Numbered from the stretch's first letter, positions 7,832 to 15,754 are shown. The stretch is 64,000 nucleotides of DNA from Clostridia bacterium (GCA_017514685.1 JAFWJN010000032.1:1-64000), one strand, 5' to 3'. The notes: generated by a model not told the origin, from the letters alone. Numbers and translations: made by a program.

Positions 7832-8629
7832 TTATTTTTCAATGTCGGCATCGATGATGACGCAGCCGTATGGATCGATGCTGGAAACGTAGGGAACGAA
7901 CCTGGAAATGTTTTCCGACGCGCACATGGCAACGTCTTCCGTGCTGATATGCGCAGCGCATTTGATCGCCGTTGAAGATGCCTTGTAGGCTTCAAACGTG
8001 TTCTCAAAACCGTTCAGAAGATGCAGACAGATCTTGACCGGATCCATCAGCTCGTACGGACAGTTCTTTTCCTTGAGCATCTCGATAATGCGGCTGGCCA
8101 GTTTCGCCGTACAGTATGCGTCGTCCAGCGTGGCGATCCGGCAGTCATACCGTCCGGAATCCACGATGCAGATCGGGCGCTCTTCCTTGATCGCCCTGGT
8201 GACAACTCTCTTGACGACAGCATCCATATTCAAAACTGTTCCGACATAGATGTCATGGATCCCCTTGTTATAGAGCTGCAGAATTCCGCGGGTGCCGTTT
8301 GTCGTGTGGAACAGGATCATCCGGTCTTTGAGCATGTTCATGGCTCTTACCCCGATGACGGAGGGGCTGCAGTCCGCCATGGGAGCACGGTCGCCCGGTA
8401 CGTCCTCCGCACAGATCAGGTATCTGTCGCGATCGATCGTGGCATCTTCCGCCAGAATCTTTTCTTCGTCCTCACAGAGACGGAGCTGCTTTACGCCCAT
8501 GTCAAAGAAGGATACGACGGTCGCACTCGCACGGATTGCGTCAATATAAATACAGATCGGATTGTTCTCTGCGATAATCTCCGACGGTGTTAAAGCTGCC
8601 TGCAGCAAAACGAACGGTTTGTTGCTCAT
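7832..8629 (-). CDS. ComB-like 2-phosphosulfolactate phosphatase family protein
   Basis: A 265-residue protein with ComB-family signatures: the Mg-binding-type segment IDAIRASATVVSFFDMG near the N-terminus, PGDRAPMADCSP in the middle, and HTTNGTRGILQL. Characterised ComB removes phosphate from (R)-2-phospho-3-sulfolactate on the way to coenzyme M or sulfolactate. Many ComB homologues occur in Clostridia that make no coenzyme M, so the true substrate here is open. It is the first gene of the leftward operon. Its ATG at 8627-8629 sits 16 bases from the best Shine-Dalgarno (AAGGGAGAAG), while a different out-of-frame ATG lies closer. Confidence 0.75.
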   Translation of the reverse strand: MSNKPFVLLQAALTPSEIIAENNPICIYIDAIRASATVVSFFDMGVKQLRLCEDEEKILAEDATIDRDRYLICAEDVPGDRAPMADCSPSVIGVRAMNMLKDRMILFHTTNGTRGILQLYNKGIHDIYVGTVLNMDAVVKRVVTRAIKEERPICIVDSGRYDCRIATLDDAYCTAKLASRIIEMLKEKNCPYELMDPVKICLHLLNGFENTFEAYKASSTAIKCAAHISTEDVAMCASENISRFVPYVSSIDPYGCVIIDADIEK

Positions 8630-8639
8630 ATAAATTCAT
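8541..8639 (-). other. Overlapping out-of-frame mini-ORF at the comB-like start
   Basis: AAGGGAGAAGC is followed 0-1 bases later by ATG (8637-8639), which opens a 32-codon frame (MNLYEQQTVRF...) that overlaps the start of the ComB-like gene in another frame. The ribosome site is placed as well for this ATG as for the gene's own. It could be a regulatory uORF or chance; nothing in the peptide is recognised. Confidence 0.25.
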
Positions 8640-8685
8640 GCTTCTCCCTTTTTTATCTTTTCTACCTATATTAAAACAGGTACGA

Positions 8686-8705
8686 ATATGTGCTGACGCA
8701 CAAAT
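8686..8705. promoter_or_regulatory. Palindromic operator candidate between two divergent operons
   Basis: ATATGTGC (8686-8693), TGAC, GCACAAAT (8698-8705) form an inverted repeat with one mismatch per arm of eight. It lies midway between the divergently transcribed ComB-like (8629) and fucose-isomerase-like (8789) genes, where a shared repressor site would be expected. The cognate regulator is not encoded nearby. Confidence 0.4.
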
Positions 8706-8746
8706 TGCAAAACAAATCTTGTTACATAGGCCAAAGAAATCCATAT

Positions 8747-8752
8747 TATAAT
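8747..8752 (+). promoter_or_regulatory. -10 element for the rightward operon
   Basis: A perfect TATAAT lies 37 bases before the GTG start at 8789. No good -35 sits at 16-18 bases (the best is TTACAT at 19), so this promoter may need an activator. Confidence 0.4.
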
Positions 8753-8788
8753 TTGTTGTGTAAAAAGAGAGAAAAGGAGGAAAAATCT

Positions 8789-9991
8789 GTGGCAAACGTT
8801 TATCTCCTCTACAGCAAACTGGAGGCAGGACGCCCTGCCCGTGCGGACACTGTTGCCTATCTGATGCGTGTTTCGGCAAAGGCAGGAGAAACGCTGACAC
8901 CGGTTTTTGATCAGAGCGGAATTGAAAAGGAAAGAACGGCAGTCGTTTTTGCGGTGACCGGCGGGACTGCGGAGGGCTTGAAGAATCTGTATGATCAAGC
9001 CCCGGACGTGAAAAGATGGCTGATCCTGAATGAAGGAAAGGGAAATGCTTTTTCAGCCTCCATGCAGATGGTGACTTTCTTAAGGGAACAGAATGCATCG
9101 GCCCGGATTTTGTCCGGAGATGCGGACCGTGTCGGAGCTTCCCTGAAGGAAGAACTGCATCTTTCCAAAGTGCTGGAACGCTTTTCCCGTCTTCATGTCG
9201 GACAGATCGGAGCTCCTTCCGACTGGCTGATCTCAAAGGGCACCGATCGCGCTTTCTTTGAACGGCTTGGGATGAAGTTTTCCGATATTCCCATCAGCGA
9301 AGTGGAAGCGGAATATGAAAAAGGCGGATATCCGGAAAACATCTATACGTTCGCGCTGAACACAAAAGGATATGACGCCGAGGAGATGAAAAAAGCGCTG
9401 GATCTTTACGGAGCGATCCGGCGCGTCTGCAAAGCCCATGATCTGGATTCCTTTACGATCCGCTGCTTTGATCTTCTCTTTTCGGTGCATTGCGCAGGCT
9501 GCGCGGCGGTTTCCGTGCTGAGCGCGGAAGGGATCTACGCGGGATGCGAAGGAGACATGCCGTCGCTGCTGTCCATGATCCTCTTAAGCCTCGCCGCGGA
9601 ACGTCCCGCCTTCATGTGCAATCCGAGCGCCATGGACATTGAAAAGAACGAGATGATCTTTGCGCACTGCACCCTTCCGCTGAATATGCCGGACCGGTTC
9701 AGCCTGACGACCCATTTTGAGTCGGATTCCAGCGTCGGGATCCGCGGGGAATTTGATCCCTGTCCCATTACGGTGTTCAAACTGTCCGCGGACGGAAAGC
9801 GCTGGTTCGTGAGCGATGGGGAACTGCTGGAGAATCCTTCGTTCCCGGACTACTGCAGAACGCAGGTGAGAGTGCGGCTTGACAAACCCGTCGGAACGTT
9901 TCTGACGGAGCCGATCGGGAATCATTATCTGATCTGTCGCGGACATTTTGCGGACCTTATGAACCGGGTCTGCGCCCTGCTGCAGGAATAA
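8789..9991 (+). CDS. L-fucose/arabinose isomerase-family protein
   Basis: A 400-residue protein read from GTG at 8789; GAAAAGGAGGAAAAA lies directly upstream and no ATG is suitably placed. The C-terminal third (LTTHFESDSSVGIRGEFDPC then TVFKLSADGKRW) resembles the fucose/arabinose isomerase C-terminal domain, where G-E-F and a following T-x-x-K/R strand contact metal and substrate. The N-terminal part fits the alternating alpha/beta domains of that family. It probably interconverts an aldose and a ketose. First gene of a five-gene operon with sgcQ-like, deoC and two phosphorylase genes. The substrate is unknown. Confidence 0.6.
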   Translation: MANVYLLYSKLEAGRPARADTVAYLMRVSAKAGETLTPVFDQSGIEKERTAVVFAVTGGTAEGLKNLYDQAPDVKRWLILNEGKGNAFSASMQMVTFLREQNASARILSGDADRVGASLKEELHLSKVLERFSRLHVGQIGAPSDWLISKGTDRAFFERLGMKFSDIPISEVEAEYEKGGYPENIYTFALNTKGYDAEEMKKALDLYGAIRRVCKAHDLDSFTIRCFDLLFSVHCAGCAAVSVLSAEGIYAGCEGDMPSLLSMILLSLAAERPAFMCNPSAMDIEKNEMIFAHCTLPLNMPDRFSLTTHFESDSSVGIRGEFDPCPITVFKLSADGKRWFVSDGELLENPSFPDYCRTQVRVRLDKPVGTFLTEPIGNHYLICRGHFADLMNRVCALLQE

Positions 9992-10012
9992 TCGCCAAAG
10001 GAGAAAGAACAT

Positions 10013-10039
10013 ATGAAAAAAAGGAGAAAGAACATATGA
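10013..10039 (+). CDS. Eight-codon leader peptide created by a duplicated RBS/start
   Basis: A 23-base unit (AAAGGAGAAAGAACATATGA) is present twice in tandem just before the SgcQ-like gene. The first copy opens ATG AAA AAA AGG AGA AAG AAC ATA TGA, encoding MKKRRKNI. Its stop codon TGA (10037-10039) overlaps the real ATG (10036-10038) in the ATGA arrangement used for translational coupling. Both copies have a good Shine-Dalgarno. Because the unit is 23 bases the two starts are out of frame. Confidence 0.55.
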   Translation: MKKRRKNI

Positions 10040-10845
10040 AAAAAACTGAGCTGAAAAGCGTTTTCGGGACTTCAAAACCCATTCTCGGAATGATCCATCT
10101 GCCGCCGCTTCCGGGCTCGCCCAATTACTGCGGCAGCATGACGAAGGTACTGGATCATGCGCTGTTCGATGCGGACGTGCTGGTAAGGTGCGGCATCGAC
10201 GCGGTGATCGTTGAAAACCTCGGCGATTATCCCTACTATCCCATGACGACCGAACCGGAGACGGTCGCGGCCATGACAAGAGCGGCGCTTGAGATCAAGC
10301 GGCATTATAATGTCCCCATGGGAATCAACATCTTAAGAAATTCGTGGAAGTCCGCACTTGCGGTCGCGAGCCTTGCCGACGCGCAGTTTATCCGCCTCAA
10401 TGTCTTGACGGACGGCTATGTCACCGATCAGGGACCGATCAACGGGGAAGCGTATCTTGCGATGCGCTACCGCAAAGCGATCGGCGCGGAGCATGTTAAG
10501 GTGTTTGCCGACATCTACGCAAAACACGGCGGACCGGTTGTAAGACGGGATATGGCCACCGTCGCGCGGGAAATGATCCACCGTGGCATGGCGGATGCGC
10601 TGATCGTATCCGGCGAGGAATCCGCATTCCCGCCTGAGAAAGATCAGATCGATCTGGTCAAGAGCGCGGCGGGGGAGACTCCCGTGTTCCTTGGCAGCGG
10701 AATCGGCCTGAATACCTTTGACTGCATTCTGCATGCAGACGGGTCGGTATTCGGCTACGGCACCAAGCCGAGCGGAGACATGAGCGATCCCGTCGATGAA
10801 CCTACGGTAAAAGCATTTATGGATAGGGTACGCGCTATCCGATAA
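10036..10845 (+). CDS. BtpA/SgcQ-family TIM-barrel protein
   Basis: A 269-residue protein with the BtpA/SgcQ signatures GMIHLPPLPGSP near residue 16, VENLGDYPY, MGINILRN and the C-terminal GSGIGLNTF. The family is a predicted TIM barrel related to phosphosugar enzymes. Cyanobacterial BtpA affects photosystem I, and SgcQ belongs to an E. coli sugar operon; no reaction is proven. Here it sits between an isomerase-like gene and deoC in a nucleoside/pentose operon, so a role in a sugar-phosphate step is plausible. Its start is the second of two tandem ribosome sites. Confidence 0.8.
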   Translation: MKKTELKSVFGTSKPILGMIHLPPLPGSPNYCGSMTKVLDHALFDADVLVRCGIDAVIVENLGDYPYYPMTTEPETVAAMTRAALEIKRHYNVPMGINILRNSWKSALAVASLADAQFIRLNVLTDGYVTDQGPINGEAYLAMRYRKAIGAEHVKVFADIYAKHGGPVVRRDMATVAREMIHRGMADALIVSGEESAFPPEKDQIDLVKSAAGETPVFLGSGIGLNTFDCILHADGSVFGYGTKPSGDMSDPVDEPTVKAFMDRVRAIR

Positions 10846-10881
10846 CAATCATAAATTTCAATTATCAGGAGGAACGAAACT

Positions 10882-11592
10882 ATGCAAGGATTCTTTTCCA
10901 TGCCGGAATCAAAGGAAATCATTGAGCAGATCATCCCGAAGATCGATTATACGAGCGCACTGGATCCGTTTTCCACATCCAAGGACGTGATCGCCGCGTG
11001 CGAAGTCGTGAAACGGTACGGCTTTGCGACCGTCTGCGTCTATCCGACCTGGGTGAAACTGGCCAAAGAACACATGGAAGACTGCAAGTCCGGAATTCTG
11101 GTTACCGTAGGATTCCCGCACGGCTCCACGACAACGGAAGCAAAATGTGCAGAGACTCTGCAGTGCTTGAAAGACGGTGCGACCGAGATCGATATGGTCA
11201 TCAACATCGCCAGATTCTTCGACGGGGATTACGAGTACGTGAAAAATGACATCGCGGCGGTCGTAAACGTCTGCAAGGAATACGGCGTCGGGGTCAAAGC
11301 GATCCTGGAAGTCGGCTATCTTTCCGACGAACAGATCGTAAAGGCAGCGGAGCTCGCGGTGGAAGCGGGCGTGGAGTTTGTCAAAACCTCGACCGGTTTC
11401 GGTCCCGGAAGAGCAACGATGCACAATGTCGCACTGCTCAAGCAGACGGTCGGGGACCGCTGCAAGGTCAAGGCAAGCGGCGGTGTCGCAAGCCTGGAGG
11501 ACCAGTGGGTGTTCATCCAGGAAGGCGCTTCACGGGTCGCGGGACGCGGCGTGATCCTGGATCAGCTGAACCGCATCGGATACATCAAATAA
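10882..11592 (+). CDS. deoC: Deoxyribose-phosphate aldolase
   Basis: A 236-residue class I aldolase. The Schiff-base lysine lies in VKTSTGFGPGRAT and the second conserved lysine in VKASGGVA, both diagnostic for DeoC. It splits 2-deoxyribose-5-phosphate into glyceraldehyde-3-phosphate and acetaldehyde in the cytoplasm. AGGAGG stands 8 bases before the ATG. It is followed at 13 bases by a DeoD-type phosphorylase, the classical deoxynucleoside salvage pairing. No phosphopentomutase (DeoB) is seen in this window. Confidence 0.92.
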   Translation: MQGFFSMPESKEIIEQIIPKIDYTSALDPFSTSKDVIAACEVVKRYGFATVCVYPTWVKLAKEHMEDCKSGILVTVGFPHGSTTTEAKCAETLQCLKDGATEIDMVINIARFFDGDYEYVKNDIAAVVNVCKEYGVGVKAILEVGYLSDEQIVKAAELAVEAGVEFVKTSTGFGPGRATMHNVALLKQTVGDRCKVKASGGVASLEDQWVFIQEGASRVAGRGVILDQLNRIGYIK

Positions 11593-11605
11593 CGGAGGTT
11601 CCTTT

Positions 11606-12328
11606 ATGAAACCGGGAAACATTACCCATCACATTGAATGCAGTCCGGAAGATTTCGCAAAAACCGTCTTAATGCCGGGTGATCCGCTCCGGGCCAAGAT
11701 GATCGCGACCAACTTTCTGACGGATATCGATCAGATCAACTCGATCCGCGGTATGCTCGGCTATACCGGATATTACAAAGGAAAGCGCGTTTCGGTTCTG
11801 GCCAGCGGCATGGGTCTTACCTCCATGGGGACAATGTCGTATGAGCTTTACAACATGTTCGGCGTGGAAACGATCATCCGCGTCGGAACCGCGGGCGGGA
11901 TCGATCCCGCGCTGAAAGTATTTGATGTGGTCATTGCGCAGGGCGCGTGCACCGATTCGAATTACGAGGAAACGTTCGAACTTCCGGGCAGGACCGCTCC
12001 GATCGCAACGTATGAACTGCTGGAGCGTGCGGCAAAGTACTGCCGGGAGAACGACATTCACGCATATATCGGAAATGTTCTTTCCGCTCAGGCATTCTAC
12101 ATTGAAGGCGGGATCCCGCGCCAGCTGGAATGGAGAAAGATCGGCCTGCTGGCGGTGGAACAGGAAACCGCCGCGCTGTATCTCAATGCCATGCGAGCGC
12201 ACAAGCGGGCGCTGAGCATTCTGACCATCTCCGATCTGCTGGAGACCCACGAGGTCACTTCCGCATGGGAGAGACAGGAGTCGGTCAAGGAAATGGTAAA
12301 GATTGCGCTGGAAGTTGCGGATTATTGA
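11606..12328 (+). CDS. DeoD-type purine nucleoside phosphorylase, copy 1
   Basis: A 240-residue hexameric-type nucleoside phosphorylase. MPGDPLRAKMIA near residue 23 (phosphate loop), GMGLTSMG, IIRVGTAGGI and ISDLLETHE (holding the catalytic Asp) align well with E. coli DeoD. The segment equivalent to VEMEA reads VEQETAA, so the Met that packs on the ribose is replaced by Gln. It cleaves a (deoxy)nucleoside with phosphate to base plus (deoxy)ribose-1-phosphate. GGAGG precedes the start. By my count it is about 87% identical to the next gene, indicating a recent tandem duplication. Confidence 0.85.
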   Translation: MKPGNITHHIECSPEDFAKTVLMPGDPLRAKMIATNFLTDIDQINSIRGMLGYTGYYKGKRVSVLASGMGLTSMGTMSYELYNMFGVETIIRVGTAGGIDPALKVFDVVIAQGACTDSNYEETFELPGRTAPIATYELLERAAKYCRENDIHAYIGNVLSAQAFYIEGGIPRQLEWRKIGLLAVEQETAALYLNAMRAHKRALSILTISDLLETHEVTSAWERQESVKEMVKIALEVADY

Positions 12329-12382
12329 CCAGACTGCCGCCGGCTGTCCGGCTTGGCTGAAAAAAGATTATAAGGTAAAAAA

Positions 12383-13105
12383 ATGAAACCGGGAAACATT
12401 ACACATCACATTGAATGCAGTCCGGAGGATTTTGCGAAAACCGTGCTCATGCCGGGCGATCCGCTCCGGGCAAAAATGATCGCGGCGAACTTTCTGACGG
12501 ACGTCGATCAGATCAACTCGATCCGCGGCATGCTCGGATACACCGGATTCTATAAGGGAAAGCGCATTTCCGTTCTGGCGAGCGGAATGGGGCTTACCTC
12601 CATGGGGACGATGTCGTACGAGCTTTACAACATGTTCGACGTGGAAACGATCATCCGCGTCGGTACCGCAGGCGGGATCGATCCGTCCCTGAAAGTGCTC
12701 GATCTGGTGATCGCGGAAGGAGCCTGCACGGATTCGAATTATGAAGAAACGTTCGAGCTTCCGGGAAGAACCGCTCCAATCGCGACCTACGAACTGTTGG
12801 AACGGGCGGCAGGCTACTGCAGGACAAACGGGATACAAGCCCGGATCGGCAATCTGCTTTCTGCGCAGGCGTTCTATGTGGAAGGCGGAATCCCGAGGCA
12901 ACTGACATGGAGAAAGGTCGGCGTTCTGGCGGTCGAAAACGAAACGGCGGCGCTGTACCTCAACGCGATGCGGGCGCATAAGCGGGCGCTGAGCATCTGC
13001 ACGATCACCGATCTGCTGGAAAAGCATGTGGCCATCAGCGCACTGGAAAGGCAGGAGTCGGTCAAGGAAATGATCCGCATTGCGCTGGAGATCGCCGATT
13101 ACTGA
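12383..13105 (+). CDS. DeoD-type purine nucleoside phosphorylase, copy 2
   Basis: A 240-residue tandem paralogue of the previous gene, with about 30 substitutions by eye. The phosphate loop, GTAGGI and the catalytic-Asp region (ITDLLEKHV) are kept, but the ribose-pocket segment is VENETAA, so Asn replaces the Gln of copy 1 and the Met of typical DeoD. Differences cluster in the last 60 residues, consistent with altered specificity or expression. No clear Shine-Dalgarno is seen (TTATAAGGTAAAAAA before the ATG gives only AAGG). The gap from copy 1 is 54 bases. It ends the operon; a bidirectional terminator follows. Confidence 0.85.
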   Translation: MKPGNITHHIECSPEDFAKTVLMPGDPLRAKMIAANFLTDVDQINSIRGMLGYTGFYKGKRISVLASGMGLTSMGTMSYELYNMFDVETIIRVGTAGGIDPSLKVLDLVIAEGACTDSNYEETFELPGRTAPIATYELLERAAGYCRTNGIQARIGNLLSAQAFYVEGGIPRQLTWRKVGVLAVENETAALYLNAMRAHKRALSICTITDLLEKHVAISALERQESVKEMIRIALEIADY

Positions 13106-13140
13106 GAAAAAGCAATATTCTGAAGTTCTCCTTCTAAAAA

Positions 13141-13190
13141 GAGACCTCTGCGAGCGGAGTTGTGCACCGCCTGCAGAGGTCTCGTTTTAT
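13141..13190. terminator. Bidirectional rho-independent terminator between convergent operons
   Basis: GAGACCTCTGC (13141-13151) pairs perfectly with GCAGAGGTCTC (13173-13183). The stem is followed by GTTTTAT on the plus strand and by a T-run on the minus strand (plus-strand AAAAA before it). It separates the rightward phosphorylase operon from the leftward rpiB end. Confidence 0.85.
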
Positions 13191-13202
13191 CTTATGGTTC
13201 AG

Positions 13203-13685
13203 TTATCTTTGATGTTCGTAATCGAGTTCTTTGCCTTCCTCAATCTCCTGCAGAAGACTTAGACTGATCGCATGCCGTCCGCCGATATATTCGTTGGAAA
13301 GCCATGCGTCCAGGATGTCGATCGCCTGAAATTCCCCGATGACTCTGCCGCCGAGGCATAGCACATTGGAATCATTGTGCTGCCGGGTCATGGCTGCGGA
13401 GTAGTGATCCGAAACAGCGCTGGCACGGATGCCTGCAAACCGATTTGCCACGATCGACATGCCGATTCCGGTGGAGCAGATCAGGATCCCGCGCTTGAAT
13501 TCTCCGCTCTGGATGCTCTTTGCAACCTTTGCGGCGTAGTAGGGATAACGGACGATCTCCTCCGAGGAGCAGCCGATATCCGTATACGGAATGCCAAGTT
13601 CATTCAGATGTTCCAGCAGATACTGCTTCAGCCGGTATCCGCCGTGGTCGCATGCGATAATGATCGGATCTTTTGTATAGTCCAT
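13203..13685 (-). CDS. rpiB: RpiB/LacAB-family pentose-phosphate isomerase
   Basis: A 160-residue isomerase with ACDHGGYRLKQ at the N-terminus and the active-site segment CSTGIGMSIVANRFAGIRA, whose Cys acts as the base in RpiB. It interconverts ribose-5-phosphate and ribulose-5-phosphate. RpiB and the lactose-operon LacA/LacB proteins share this fold; the nucleoside-transport context favours ribose-5-phosphate. It is the last gene of the eight-gene leftward nucleoside operon, with AAAGGAG upstream. Confidence 0.85.
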   Translation of the reverse strand: MDYTKDPIIIACDHGGYRLKQYLLEHLNELGIPYTDIGCSSEEIVRYPYYAAKVAKSIQSGEFKRGILICSTGIGMSIVANRFAGIRASAVSDHYSAAMTRQHNDSNVLCLGGRVIGEFQAIDILDAWLSNEYIGGRHAISLSLLQEIEEGKELDYEHQR

Positions 13686-13697
13686 ATCGAGCTCCTT

Positions 13698-14606
13698 TTA
13701 GTCGTCGAAGTGTTTACCCATTCCGGCAGGTCCGCGCGCGATCTTATGATTGACCAGAGCCATGATCAGCGTGAAGGCGTAGGGGATGATCATCCAGAAC
13801 TGGGACGGAGTGTCCGCGCTCTGGAACAGGGACTGGAGACAGTCAAAGAATCCGAACAGGATACTGATCGCGGCGGCGATCAGCGGGTTACCGCCTCCGA
13901 TATCACCGATAACCATCGAGACATAGCCGCGTCCGCCGGACATGTCCAGGATGAAGCGGTTCATTCTGGCGAGGGAAAGATATGCTCCCGCAAGGCCTGC
14001 AAGCGCGCCGCAGAGCAGAACGCCGACGTACTTCATCCGGGTCGTATTGATGCCGACCGAGTTGGCTGCGACCGGGTTTTCACCGACCATGCGGAGCCTC
14101 AGACCGAACGGCGTCTTGTAGAGGACGATGTAGCTGACGATCACGATGGCGATCGCGATATAGAACAGGATGTTCTGATCCGCAAGAACCGGTCCGACCA
14201 AAGGGATCTTCGCGAGGAAGGTGTTGGAAAGCTTGGTGAAGGAACGGTATTCCGGGGAGAAACCCGCGGATTTCCAGACGATCTTCAGAACCAGCGCGCT
14301 CGCGGCAGTTCCCAGCAGGTTGATGCTGACGCCGGAAAGCGTTCCGTTGACCTTATGGGTGACATGTAAAAACGCGTGCAGAAGGGAAATCAGCGCACCT
14401 CCCAGAACCGCGAACAGCAAGCCAAGCCACAGATTGTTCGTGTAGTAGACGGCAAGCGCTCCGCAGAACGCGCCGGTTGCCATCATGCCTTCGCAGCCGA
14501 AGGAGACGACGCCGACACGGGAAGAATAGATACACGCCATGGAGCCGAGAATAATTGGAACAGACATCCGGATGGTCGCGGCAATGACTACCTGAATAAT
14601 ATTCAT
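13698..14606 (-). CDS. Nucleoside ABC transporter permease (NupQ-like)
   Basis: A 302-residue polytopic membrane protein of the BPD_transp_2 family, with about eight to nine hydrophobic helices and the family pattern SVGINTTRMKYVGVLLCGALAG around residue 195. It is the second permease of a BmpA/NupOPQ-type importer. GGAGG stands before the start; it follows the other permease by 15 bases. Confidence 0.85.
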   Translation of the reverse strand: MNIIQVVIAATIRMSVPIILGSMACIYSSRVGVVSFGCEGMMATGAFCGALAVYYTNNLWLGLLFAVLGGALISLLHAFLHVTHKVNGTLSGVSINLLGTAASALVLKIVWKSAGFSPEYRSFTKLSNTFLAKIPLVGPVLADQNILFYIAIAIVIVSYIVLYKTPFGLRLRMVGENPVAANSVGINTTRMKYVGVLLCGALAGLAGAYLSLARMNRFILDMSGGRGYVSMVIGDIGGGNPLIAAAISILFGFFDCLQSLFQSADTPSQFWMIIPYAFTLIMALVNHKIARGPAGMGKHFDD

Positions 14607-14621
14607 AAACGCGATCCTCCC

Positions 14622-15752
14622 TTACTGATTCTGGTCCGGTGCCGGAGCGGGACTGTCCGGCAGGTGTTTCGGCTTTGCGGTCTTTCTCTTTTTAAACCAT
14701 TTTTTCACGGAGAAAATGATCTGAGGCGCAGAGACGAATACGACGACCATGACCTGAATGACGTCAACAAATTCATACGGGATGTTGGTCGTCCGGTTGA
14801 CCGTGTAGGAACCGGCGCGCAGCACGCCGTACAGGAACGAGGAGAAGATGACGCCAAGCGGGTTGTACGCGCCGAGCGCCGCAACGGAAATGCCCTGGAA
14901 GCCGTATCCGGCGACCGCTCCGTCCGAGAAGCGGGTGATCGGCCCCTGCGTCATGATGCTTCCGCCAAGCGCCGCGACAAAGCCGCTGATCATGAAGGCG
15001 ATATAGTAGAGCTTGGTCGCCTTGATGCCGTAGGTCTCGCCCGCGATGCGGTTGTTGCCCGCGATGCGGATCTTATAGCCGAGGACCGTCTGGTCGAGGA
15101 TAAAGGCCAGGACTATGGCAATGAAAAGACCGATCAGATAGCCTGTCGTCAGCTGACTTTTTGGAACCAGCTTGGATAACAGAGCAGTCTCCTGAATGAT
15201 CTCCGTCTGCGCGACGCCGGTCACTTTGGCACGAAGCGGACCGTTCGCAAGATAACTTCCGATATAGGTAAAGATGCTGTTGAGCATCATGGAGATGATG
15301 ACTTCATTTGCCCCGAGCTTGACTTTCAGAAAACCGATGAACAGCGCGATCACCATACCGGTCAGGCCGGCGATCAGCATCGTGAAGAACACATGCGGGA
15401 TATGGGGCAGGAAAGTGACGAAATGACCGACGATCGCGCCGACCAGGGCGCCCATCATCATCTGGCCTTCGATTCCAACGTTGACCAGGCGGACGCGGAA
15501 TGCGATCGCAAAGGCAAGACCGGTAAAGAGCAGAGGCGTTGCTTCGCTGAACACAAGAGCTATGCTGGTCTGGGAGCGGAAGGCACCTTTTACCATGCTG
15601 ACATAGGTCTCGATCGGAGAATATCCGGAGATCCAGATAACAATTCCGACGATGACGATCGACGCAATGAAGGAAACGGCAGAGACCATCACCTTGTTCA
15701 GCGCCCGTTTCCACTGCTCACGACTGATATGGAAAAACTTCTTCTTGTTCAT
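14622..15752 (-). CDS. Nucleoside ABC transporter permease (NupP-like)
   Basis: A 376-residue BPD_transp_2 permease with multiple membrane helices; VNVGIEGQMMMGALVGAIVG at about 90-110 is the cytoplasmic-loop signature of this family. A proline-rich tail closes the protein. The ATG at 15750-15752, two bases after the ATPase gene's stop, is preferred over a TTG six bases earlier that overlaps that stop; a GGAGG lies about 13 bases upstream. It partners the next permease and the double-ABC ATPase. Confidence 0.85.
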   Translation of the reverse strand: MNKKKFFHISREQWKRALNKVMVSAVSFIASIVIVGIVIWISGYSPIETYVSMVKGAFRSQTSIALVFSEATPLLFTGLAFAIAFRVRLVNVGIEGQMMMGALVGAIVGHFVTFLPHIPHVFFTMLIAGLTGMVIALFIGFLKVKLGANEVIISMMLNSIFTYIGSYLANGPLRAKVTGVAQTEIIQETALLSKLVPKSQLTTGYLIGLFIAIVLAFILDQTVLGYKIRIAGNNRIAGETYGIKATKLYYIAFMISGFVAALGGSIMTQGPITRFSDGAVAGYGFQGISVAALGAYNPLGVIFSSFLYGVLRAGSYTVNRTTNIPYEFVDVIQVMVVVFVSAPQIIFSVKKWFKKRKTAKPKHLPDSPAPAPDQNQ

Positions 15753-15754
15753 AA

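Noticed and set aside
8728-8740. Shared 13-mer ATTTCTTTGGCCT at two promoters (8.73 kb and 57.04 kb)
   Set aside because: Many 13-base matches are expected by chance within 64 kb, the orientation differs relative to transcription, and no further flanking similarity supports an operator.
3271-9991. A complete known sulfoquinovose (sulfo-transketolase) pathway
   Set aside because: Transketolase halves and isomerases are suggestive, but no recognisable sulfoquinovosidase, sulfo-sugar importer or isethionate/sulfoacetaldehyde gene is present, and ComB does not belong to the described route.
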